NCBI GenBank assembly: GCA_963977675.1
Contig: CAXBPY010000073.1
Span: 1-13,144 of the forward strand
Length of the DNA: 13,144 bases
Source: CAXBPY01 sp003455275
Lineage (GTDB): Bacteria > Bacteroidota > Bacteroidia > Chitinophagales > UBA10324
Direction: 5' to 3'
A program made the position numbers and the translations under genes. The notes below the pieces were generated by a model. That model was given only the letters and a program-made list of their open reading frames with translations, was not told where the DNA came from and searched no databases. This document shows positions 7,790 through 13,144 of the stretch, piece after piece (position 1 is the first letter of the stretch; each line of letters begins with the position of its first letter).

Positions 7790-8233
7790 CTACTTCTTAA
7801 ACTTCAAACTCACATCAGGAAGCAATCCGAGTTGAATAGCAACTTCATTCAGTTTGAATGAACCCATTTTCATTGCCTTTGCAACCGAAGTGGATTTGAA
7901 AAGTGTTTTCAGAATGATGGTGGTGATTTTCTTTCCTTTATTTTCTTCCAGAATATTTTTTTGTTCCTCCTCCGAAACTTCGTTAAGGAAATGATAAGTT
8001 AAACTGAAAGTTGGAGGCAAACCAATGGAAGTATTTATTTCTATCAATTCAAAACCGGCTCTGTTGATGTGTTCACTCAATTGAGTGATTTCTTCCAAAA
8101 TGGAATTCGCCTTCTCCATTGTTGCGTCCTTGAATTCCTGAATCACTTCTCCTTTTTCTTTTTGCATGAAGTCAGAAACAGTTTCAGAAATTTTACTGAA
8201 TGCTTCTTTTGCTTTTTCAAAAATATCTGCCAT
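7790..8233 (-). CDS. Small protein of unknown function with internal duplication
   Basis: The product is 147 residues with no signal peptide, membrane segment or recognised domain. The first ~55 residues are charged and helical (MADIFEKAKEAFSKISETVS onwards), possibly a coiled or amphipathic helix. Two segments then resemble each other: residues 59-82 (AGFELIEINTSIGLPPTF and on) and 124-147 (GSFKLNEVAIQLGLLPDV and on). They share F, L, E, G-L, P and S-L in register, 8 identities in 24, with several conservative changes. Between them lie a charged stretch and KKITTIILKTLFKSTSVAKAM. The gene starts 125 bp after the nuoL stop on the same strand, with the inverted repeat 8281-8351 in between, and converges on the kinase gene with a 2-nt gap and no room for a terminator outside coding sequence. 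No function is proposed; codon pattern and length support a real gene. Confidence 0.75.
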   Translation of the reverse strand: MADIFEKAKEAFSKISETVSDFMQKEKGEVIQEFKDATMEKANSILEEITQLSEHINRAGFELIEINTSIGLPPTFSLTYHFLNEVSEEEQKNILEENKGKKITTIILKTLFKSTSVAKAMKMGSFKLNEVAIQLGLLPDVSLKFKK

Positions 8234-8280
8234 GAGAAATTAATTTGATTTTAGAATTCGTTGCAAAGAAAATAATTTCT

Positions 8281-8351
8281 GCCACGAAAACACTAAGACG
8301 CAAAGGCTTAAAAACAGTTTGGTTTATTTAGTGACATTGTGCCTTAGTGGC
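8281..8351. repeat. Imperfect inverted repeat between nuoL and the small-protein gene
   Basis: The left arm (8281-8306) begins GCCACGAAAACACTAAGACG, and the right arm (8327-8351) read on the minus strand is GCCACTAAGGCACAATGTCA plus CTAAA. The outer GCCAC is exact and the rest matches at about two thirds of positions. The A/T-rich loop is about 20 nt. It lies 7 nt beyond the nuoL stop codon in the direction of nuo transcription, so it could form a hairpin in the mRNA that acts as terminator or 3' stabiliser. CACTAAG/GCAC-type words of this kind occur as dispersed intergenic repeats in Bacteroidota genomes to my knowledge; copy number here cannot be judged from one window. Confidence 0.55.
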
Positions 8352-8358
8352 AAAAATC

Positions 8359-10296
8359 TTAAACAAAGAAGAACACCACAGCAATCAACCCCAGTACACC
8401 GAATAAAAACCAGACAGCATAGCCCTGCACTTTGCCAGACTGAACGGGTTTAATAGTTTCAGAAAAAATTTCGGTGATGAAGGCAGAAGCATTCACTGCA
8501 CCGTTGATGATGTTGCGGTCGAACCATGCGGAAAAATTTCCAAGCACATTGAAAACAATTTTCTGAGTGAAGAACAGATATGCTTCATCAAAATAAAATT
8601 TGTGATAAGCCCATTGGTAGAGAGAAGAAATGTTTTGCGAAATTTTATCCGGTAAAGAATTTTTCTTTCTGTAAAAAATAGTTGCAATAAAAATTGCAAT
8701 TGCAGAAAGCCCGACAGCCATCAGTGTGATATTCAAATGAAATTCAGTTTCGAAAGCAGCGCCGTCGCTTGTCACTAATTTATTGAATGGAATGAAACCC
8801 GCTGCCACAGCACCGAGAGCAAGAATGAGTAAAGGGAGAATCATCACCATTGAACCTTCGCTGTGATGCTCGTGCTCATCACCGTGTGAATGGAATTCTT
8901 TGTGATGAAAAGTGAGATAGTAAAGCCGGAACATGTAAAACGATGTTAATCCTGCAGTGAGCCATGCGATGTAAAAAATAGTTTGATTGTGCTCATGTGC
9001 TGCCGCAAGAATTTCTTCCTTAGAAAAGAAACCGGAGAGCGGAGGAATTCCTGCAATGGAAAGGCACGCCAACAAGAAACACAAATGAGTGATCGGCATT
9101 TTTTTTCTCAAGCCTCCCATGTCTTTCACTTCATTACTGTGAACAAAATGAATCACCGAACCCGCGCAGAGAAAAAGCAACGCCTTGAAAAATGCGTGCG
9201 TGAAAAGATGAAACATGGAGCCATTGAATCCTTCGCCATTCGCGCCGCCATAACCTGAAACTCCGAGTGCCGCAATCATGTAACCGATTTGTGAAATAGT
9301 GGAGTAAGCAAGCACGCGTTTGATGTCGGTTTGCGTACACGCGATAATGGCTGCGAGCGCCGCAGAAATAATTCCGATATAAGAAATTACATCGAGCAAA
9401 TCGGGCGCTGCGAAAGAATAAATGGGGAAGAGTCGCGCAACAAGATAAACACCTGCCACCACCATAGTTGCAGCATGAATCAGTGCGCTCACAGGAGTAG
9501 GACCTTCCATTGCATCGGGCAACCAGATGTGAAGTGGAAACATCGCGCTCTTTCCTGCGCCGCCAATGAACACAAGCGCGAGCGCCCAGGTGATTGCACT
9601 CGCTCCAAGAAAAGTGGCGGAAGCAGAAGCGAAGAACGGAGTGTCCGAATCAGTGAAACGGGCAATGAGAGTTTGAATATCGAACGAGTGACCGTAGAAA
9701 GAAAGCAGTAAAATACCAATGAGAAATCCAAGGTCGGCGAAGCGTGTAACGATGAATGCTTTTTTCGCAGCAGCAACTGCTGATGGTTTATCGAAATAAT
9801 ATCCGATAAGCAGGTAACTTGAAACTCCCACGAGTTCCCAGAAAAAATACATCTGAAAAATATTAGTTGACATCACCAAGCCGAGCATAGAGAAAGTGAA
9901 AAGTCCGAGGAAGGAATAGTAAACTGCAAATCGCTCTTCGCCCTTCATGTAACCGAGCGAATACACATGCACCATCAATGAAATGAATGATACAACCACG
10001 AGCATCATTACACTTATTGGATCGAGAATGATTCCCATATCAATGCTTAAGCCGGGAGAAAATTGCAACCATTCAATTTTCATTGGAATGATTGTCTGAT
10101 AAACTCCGTCAGTCATTTCAACTACAAAAAAATAATTGTAAGCAACGAGCAATGAAATGCAAGCAGAGCCCGCAAGCAGCAGCGTGGCGATGGTTCCGCT
10201 AAGTGTAGGTAAATATTTTTTTCCGATGAAAGTGATGAACAAAAATGAAATCAGCGGAAGAAGCGGAATGAGAATAAGGTTGGAAGCGATCAGCAT
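8359..10296 (-). CDS. nuoL: NADH-quinone oxidoreductase subunit L
   Basis: This is the distal antiporter-like proton-pumping subunit of respiratory complex I in the cytoplasmic membrane. At 645 residues with many hydrophobic segments, it is of normal length. Key pumping residues are visible: Glu154 in FFWELVGVSSYLLIGYY, Lys249 in GGAGKSAMFPLHIWLPDAM followed by EGPTPVSALIHAATMV (264-279), and Lys371 in FTHAFFKALLFLCAGS. The C-terminal part (about 540-645) carries the long lateral helix and last membrane segment. A histidine-rich loop, residues 464-478 (HHKEFHSHGDEHEHH), sits between membrane segments. nuoK ends 9 nt upstream. Unusually, nuoM does not follow: the next same-strand gene is an unrelated small protein. 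Start MLIASNLILIPLLPLISF fits the family. Confidence 0.97.
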   Translation of the reverse strand: MLIASNLILIPLLPLISFLFITFIGKKYLPTLSGTIATLLLAGSACISLLVAYNYFFVVEMTDGVYQTIIPMKIEWLQFSPGLSIDMGIILDPISVMMLVVVSFISLMVHVYSLGYMKGEERFAVYYSFLGLFTFSMLGLVMSTNIFQMYFFWELVGVSSYLLIGYYFDKPSAVAAAKKAFIVTRFADLGFLIGILLLSFYGHSFDIQTLIARFTDSDTPFFASASATFLGASAITWALALVFIGGAGKSAMFPLHIWLPDAMEGPTPVSALIHAATMVVAGVYLVARLFPIYSFAAPDLLDVISYIGIISAALAAIIACTQTDIKRVLAYSTISQIGYMIAALGVSGYGGANGEGFNGSMFHLFTHAFFKALLFLCAGSVIHFVHSNEVKDMGGLRKKMPITHLCFLLACLSIAGIPPLSGFFSKEEILAAAHEHNQTIFYIAWLTAGLTSFYMFRLYYLTFHHKEFHSHGDEHEHHSEGSMVMILPLLILALGAVAAGFIPFNKLVTSDGAAFETEFHLNITLMAVGLSAIAIFIATIFYRKKNSLPDKISQNISSLYQWAYHKFYFDEAYLFFTQKIVFNVLGNFSAWFDRNIINGAVNASAFITEIFSETIKPVQSGKVQGYAVWFLFGVLGLIAVVFFFV

Positions 10297-10305
10297 TTTC
10301 TTCAG

Positions 10306-10617
10306 TTAAAATTTTAGTTCATCTGCATTTTCAGGATCAATGGAATTTATTTTTCTGTAGAGACCAATGATGATGGCTATGGCAACTGCTGCCTCGGCCG
10401 CTGCAACGGTGATAATGAAGAGTGTAAAAATCAGTCCGTCAATATTTGGATAGAGATAACGATTGAAAGCAACGAGGTTGATGTTCACGCTGTTTAAAAT
10501 CAACTCGACCGACATCAGCATCGTAATCATATTTCTGCGCGTGAGAAATCCATACACACCAATGAAGAAAAGTCCGGTGGAAAGGAAGAGAATATGAGTG
10601 AGAGGAATTTCTTGCAT
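10306..10617 (-). CDS. nuoK: NADH-quinone oxidoreductase subunit K
   Basis: This is a small membrane-arm subunit of complex I, 103 residues with three membrane helices, full length for the family. The two conserved membrane glutamates of the proton path are present: Glu38 in LMSVELILNSVNINLV and Glu75 in VAAAEAAVAIAIII. The start ATG (10615-10617) is only 1-2 nt from the edge of a repeat that fills the nuoJ-nuoK gap, and no Shine-Dalgarno is visible. nuoL follows after 9 nt, so the two are surely co-transcribed. Confidence 0.97.
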   Translation of the reverse strand: MQEIPLTHILFLSTGLFFIGVYGFLTRRNMITMLMSVELILNSVNINLVAFNRYLYPNIDGLIFTLFIITVAAAEAAVAIAIIIGLYRKINSIDPENADELKF

Positions 10618-10691
10618 AGTTGGTGGTTAGTGGCTCGTGGTTGGTGGTTAGTTCGCTGCGGTTTGTAATTTCATTTTCAAATTTTCAAATC
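10618..10691. repeat. Composite repeat copy 1, in nuoJ-nuoK spacer
   Basis: The 78-bp spacer between nuoJ and nuoK is almost wholly made of two modules. Next to the nuoK start is a GGTT/GTGG-rich tract (10618-10652); 10630-10652 matches 11694-11716 at 21 of 23 positions. Next to the nuoJ stop is a 32-bp segment (10660-10691, containing ATTTCATTTTCAAATTTTCA) that is identical to 11731-11762. The modules have the same order, orientation and position relative to the neighbouring start codon as copy 2 in the nuoH-nuoI spacer. A role in mRNA structure or processing is possible but unproven. Confidence 0.9.
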
Positions 10692-10695
10692 GGTA

Positions 10696-11211
10696 TTACT
10701 TGGTTCTTGTTTTAATTGCAATGACTATACATCCCACCATAGCAGCGAGCAGGAGTAAACTCACTGCTTCGAACGGGAGCATATAGCTTCCATCTCCGGT
10801 AGAGAGCAAGCTTCTCCCTACATCAGCCACATTCATTTTGTAACTGAGTGCATCGGGGTTCACATCAAATTCATATCGCTTCAGGAGGGAAAACACAAAT
10901 GCAAATCCTGCAAAACATCCGACGAATGCAAATGCTTCTCTAATGTTCACCGGCTGTTCAATCGTGTGCCCCGGTTCATGTGTGAGGAAGATGGAAAAAA
11001 TTATGAGCACCACAATCCCGCCGACATACACAATCGTTTGCACGGCAGCGATGAATTCAAAACTCATCCAGTAATACAAGCCGGCTATACCAATCAAAGA
11101 AGCAAGTAGCGAAATAGCAGCGCGAAATATTTTTCGGGTAGTAACCGCCAGCAATGCTCCGCCGAGAATGACAGCGGCAATACAATAAAATATAATTTGG
11201 TTAGCACTCAT
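10696..11211 (-). CDS. nuoJ: NADH-quinone oxidoreductase subunit J
   Basis: This is a membrane-arm subunit of complex I, 171 residues with five predicted membrane helices, normal length. The conserved third helix FEFIAAVQTIVYVGGIVVLI lies at 51-70; its Tyr62 and Gly64-65 belong to the region that forms the flexible helix next to the quinone site in studied complexes. The start ATG overlaps the nuoI stop by 4 nt (11208-11211), indicating translational coupling. The stop is followed by repeat copy 1. Confidence 0.96.
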   Translation of the reverse strand: MSANQIIFYCIAAVILGGALLAVTTRKIFRAAISLLASLIGIAGLYYWMSFEFIAAVQTIVYVGGIVVLIIFSIFLTHEPGHTIEQPVNIREAFAFVGCFAGFAFVFSLLKRYEFDVNPDALSYKMNVADVGRSLLSTGDGSYMLPFEAVSLLLLAAMVGCIVIAIKTRTK

Positions 11212-11684
11212 TCTACTCCCTTCATTAGTTTACTTCCGGGTTTATTCAGAACTTTCAAAAGTTTTGTTCTGTCATAAACGCTGTGTTCGAAATTATTTGC
11301 CATCACAATTGCATCAGTCGGGCACGCTACAATGCAGAGGTTGCACATGGTGCAGGTGTCGAGGTGATACACAAAAGTGTCAATGGCTTTTTTCTTTTTT
11401 CCTTCTTCATTGATCTCCCACTTGCTAAGAATTTTTATCGTTCCATTCGGGCAGGCGAGTTCACAAGCAGAGCAACCGGTGCAGCGGTGTTCATTGTTTT
11501 CGTCATGAAGCATTACTACTTCCCCTCTAAATCTTTCAGCCAGCTTTAATGTGTTTCTGTTCTCCGGATAATTTTCAGTGAGTGAATCGCCACGCTTCAC
11601 AAAATATTTTCCTGTGAGCCGCATTCCGGTCCACAAGGATTTTAATCCGCTGAAAATATTTTTTATGTATTCGCCTAAAGTCAT
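11208..11684 (-). CDS. nuoI: NADH-quinone oxidoreductase subunit I (2x[4Fe-4S])
   Basis: This is the ferredoxin-like peripheral-arm subunit that carries electrons through two [4Fe-4S] clusters (N6a, N6b) towards the quinone site. It is 158 residues. The cluster ligands are complete: Cys68, 71, 74 and 78 in CTGCSACELACP, and Cys111, 114, 117 and 121 in CTMCNLCIVACP. The N-terminal LKSLWTGMRLTGKYFVKR (15-32) is the usual amphipathic membrane-contact segment. The start ATG (11682-11684) directly abuts repeat copy 2; the stop overlaps nuoJ. Confidence 0.97.
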   Translation of the reverse strand: MTLGEYIKNIFSGLKSLWTGMRLTGKYFVKRGDSLTENYPENRNTLKLAERFRGEVVMLHDENNEHRCTGCSACELACPNGTIKILSKWEINEEGKKKKAIDTFVYHLDTCTMCNLCIVACPTDAIVMANNFEHSVYDRTKLLKVLNKPGSKLMKGVE

Positions 11685-11685
11685 T

Positions 11686-11776
11686 TGTGGTTGGTGGCTA
11701 GTGGTTGGTGGTTGGTAATCATTTCTCTTTGGTTTGTAATTTCATTTTCAAATTTTCAAATCTCCAAATTTTCAAA
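11686..11776. repeat. Composite repeat copy 2, in nuoH-nuoI spacer
   Basis: This copy fills the 92-bp gap between the nuoH stop and nuoI start. The GGTT/GTGG-rich module (11686-11716) lies against the nuoI start and the 32-bp module identical to copy 1 is at 11731-11762. The A/T side is longer than in copy 1: the 13-mer CAAATTTTCAAAT occurs at 11749-11761 and again at 11765-11777, a 16-bp period, so the element also holds a short tandem repeat that runs into the nuoH stop codon. The linker between modules (11717-11730) is not shared with copy 1. Confidence 0.9.
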
Positions 11777-12865
11777 TTAAAATATCCACCCAAATTGATT
11801 TAGCACGGCAAGCACAAGCAAGTTCACCATCGAGATGGGAAGAAGATATTTCCACTCCAAATCTAAAAGCTGATCGACACGCAAGCGCGGGAAAGTCCAT
11901 CGAAACCACATAATGATGAAAATGATGAAAAATGTTTTTCCGAAAAACCAAAGCGGTGATGGAATGTAATCCATGATGTGATTGAATGCTTCCCAATGCC
12001 CGATGTGGAACGGCATCCAGCCGCCGAGAAAAAGTGTGGCAGCCATTGCGCATAGCACAAACATGTTGATGTATTCAGCAAGAAAAAACATGGCGAATTT
12101 CATTCCGCTATATTCAGTGTGAAAGCCCGCAGTGAGTTCTGACTCGGCTTCGGCTAAGTCAAAAGGTGCGCGATTTAATTCGGCTGTGGCGGCAATGATG
12201 AAGATGACGAATGAAATCAAAACAGGAATGTGTCCTTTAAAAATCCACCAGCCATTTGCCTGTGACTGCACAATGTCCGTTACGCTCATGCTGCCTGAAA
12301 GCAGCACGATGCTGATGATGCAGAGTCCGGCGCTCAACTCGTAGCTCACAATCTGCGCACCGCTTCGCATCGCGCCAAGCAAAGAATATTTATTGTTGCT
12401 GCTCCAGCCCGCCATTAATATTCCAATCACCCCGAGCGAAGTAATACTGGTGATGAAGAGCACACCAATGTTAAGGTCCCACATCTGCAATCCGTTTGCA
12501 AATGCAATAGGCGCCATAGCTACCAGGCAAGTTACAAGAACAATGTAAGGCGCGAGGTTGAACATCATTTTGTCAGCGCCATCAGGAGTAACTGCTTCTT
12601 TCAAAACTAATTTCAAAACATCAGCAACAACTTGCCCGGTTCCGGCAATGCCCACGCGGTTGGGGCCTTCGCGCAGCTGCATGTAAGCGGCAACTTTGCG
12701 CTCAGTGTAAATGAGCACCATTGCAAGCACTGCGATGAAAGCAATGACAATTAATCCAACCAAAACAAATTCAGTAGTAAGTGCAAGCCACGATGGAAGA
12801 TGATTCGATAAAAAAGAATGAACTCCATCAGTAATAGAAGAGAAATTGTAAATGCTCAGAATCAT
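11777..12865 (-). CDS. nuoH: NADH-quinone oxidoreductase subunit H
   Basis: This is the membrane subunit that joins the peripheral and membrane arms of complex I and forms much of the quinone-binding chamber. It is 362 residues with eight or so membrane helices, slightly longer than the usual 325-350 because of an N-terminal extension of about 30 residues. Conserved segments are YTERKVAAYMQLREGPNRVG (53-72) and NRAPFDLAEAESELTAGFHT (231-250), followed by EYSGMKFAMFFLAEY; their charged residues form the quinone-site E-channel in the family. WFRWTFPRLRVDQLLDLEWK near the C-terminus is also typical. The start ATG at 12863-12865 lacks a Shine-Dalgarno. The gene begins 120 bp after the preceding partial reading frame, a longer gap than inside most nuo operons, so a separate promoter is possible. 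Confidence 0.96.
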   Translation of the reverse strand: MILSIYNFSSITDGVHSFLSNHLPSWLALTTEFVLVGLIVIAFIAVLAMVLIYTERKVAAYMQLREGPNRVGIAGTGQVVADVLKLVLKEAVTPDGADKMMFNLAPYIVLVTCLVAMAPIAFANGLQMWDLNIGVLFITSITSLGVIGILMAGWSSNNKYSLLGAMRSGAQIVSYELSAGLCIISIVLLSGSMSVTDIVQSQANGWWIFKGHIPVLISFVIFIIAATAELNRAPFDLAEAESELTAGFHTEYSGMKFAMFFLAEYINMFVLCAMAATLFLGGWMPFHIGHWEAFNHIMDYIPSPLWFFGKTFFIIFIIMWFRWTFPRLRVDQLLDLEWKYLLPISMVNLLVLAVLNQFGWIF

Positions 12866-12985
12866 CGTGGCGAATATGCAAAGAAAAAGTTTTCAAAAGT
12901 TGTTGCTTTTGCCCGCATATTTTCAGGATATCATTCAGGTAAAATGAAATTGATTCGTTTTCTGAAGCTATATGAAATTCAAAAA
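12866..12985. other. Spacer upstream of nuoH
   Basis: This is a 120-bp gap between the stop of the upstream partial reading frame and the nuoH start. On the minus strand it ends CTTTTGAAAACTTTTTCTTT followed by GCATATTCGCCACG before the ATG. TTTCTTTG resembles the Bacteroidota -7 element except for the missing A, and the TTTG upstream is too close to be its -33 partner, so no promoter is called. The two modules of the nuo spacer repeats are not present here. Confidence 0.3.
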
Positions 12986-13144
12986 CTACAAACTCACCAT
13001 AAACTGTTTCAAATCGCTGTCGGTTTTAATACTACGGCAGAGTGAGTTAACATTTATTTTCTCGGAAGAAGATTTTGGTTGATTCGAATTTCCGGTTTGA
13101 ATCACCTGCTGAACCGGTTTCACTACTTCAACTGTGTCAACCAC
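12986..13144 (-). CDS. C-terminal end of unidentified gene upstream of nuoH (possibly nuoG)
   Basis: This is the only minus-strand frame open to the window edge: 52 codons followed by TAG at 12986-12988. It begins VVDTVEVVKPVQQVIQTG, passes a Ser/Gln/Lys-rich linker-like stretch, and ends NVNSLCRSIKTDSDLKQFMV plus two residues. There is no membrane segment or cluster motif. By the usual nuo gene order, nuoG would lie here, and an extended NuoG tail is possible, but I do not recognise these residues as NuoG and the linker-like composition is unusual. Other minus-strand frames contain stops near the edge, so the frame assignment is reasonable; identity is unknown. Confidence 0.5.
   Translation of the reverse strand: MVDTVEVVKPVQQVIQTGNSNQPKSSSEKINVNSLCRSIKTDSDLKQFMVSL

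Noticed and set aside
9331..9711. 126-codon plus-strand open frame opposite nuoL
   Set aside because: It is antisense to a well-conserved gene, with Arg/Cys/Asn-rich composition typical of a shadow frame.
10618..11776. Reading the nuo spacer repeats as a CRISPR array or transposon ends
   Set aside because: There are only two copies about 1.1 kb apart with conserved genes between them, same orientation, no spacers and no transposase.
12818..13045. 75-codon plus-strand open frame across the nuoH start
   Set aside because: It overlaps the nuoH N-terminus and the upstream partial frame on the other strand and has no recognisable features.

Overview
The window most likely comes from a member of the Bacteroidota, probably an uncultured or environmental Flavobacteriales/Chitinophagales-like lineage. 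The evidence is a type IX secretion (T9SS) C-terminal sorting domain on a secreted protein, A/T-rich leaders without Shine-Dalgarno sequences, Bacteroidota-style alanine dehydrogenase and GH2 beta-mannosidase, and a nuo cluster with gene-sized complex I subunits. No RNA genes, phage genes, transposases or CRISPR arrays were seen.

Layout. (1) Positions 1-1412, minus strand: the biotin-dependent acyl-CoA (propionyl-CoA type) carboxylase beta subunit, cut at its C-terminus by the window edge. (2) Positions 1413-1561: a divergent intergenic region with two adjacent palindromes. (3) Positions 1562-2758, plus strand: a secreted T9SS cargo protein with a deacetylase-like core, starting at GTG. (4) Positions 2858-7787, plus strand: a tight four-gene operon of alanine dehydrogenase, CutC, secreted GH2 beta-mannosidase and a small P-loop kinase. 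The last three are joined by 4-nt ATGA overlaps. (5) Positions 7790-8233, minus strand: a small protein of unknown function with an internal duplication, ending 2 nt from the kinase gene. (6) Positions 8281-8351: an imperfect inverted repeat directly after the end of nuoL. (7) Positions 8359-12865, minus strand: respiratory complex I genes transcribed as nuoH-nuoI-nuoJ-nuoK-nuoL. Two composite repeats fill the nuoH/nuoI and nuoJ/nuoK spacers. (8) Positions 12986-13144, minus strand: the last 52 codons of an unidentified upstream gene.

How the parts fit. The nuo genes encode membrane-arm subunits H, J, K and L plus the ferredoxin-like NuoI, which couple NADH oxidation to proton pumping. nuoM and nuoN, normally next after nuoL, are absent and must be elsewhere if the complex is complete. 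The plus-strand operon combines amino-acid catabolism (alanine to pyruvate), mannoside hydrolysis and CutC. This suggests that CutC may serve glycan or amino-sugar scavenging here rather than copper, but that is inference. The carboxylase gene belongs to propionate/branched-chain catabolism or to malonyl-CoA type supply.

No clearly new multi-gene system is evident. The most unusual signals are the paired composite repeats inside the nuo operon, the translationally coupled cutC-mannosidase-kinase unit, the repeat hairpin at the nuoL 3' end and the internally duplicated small protein.
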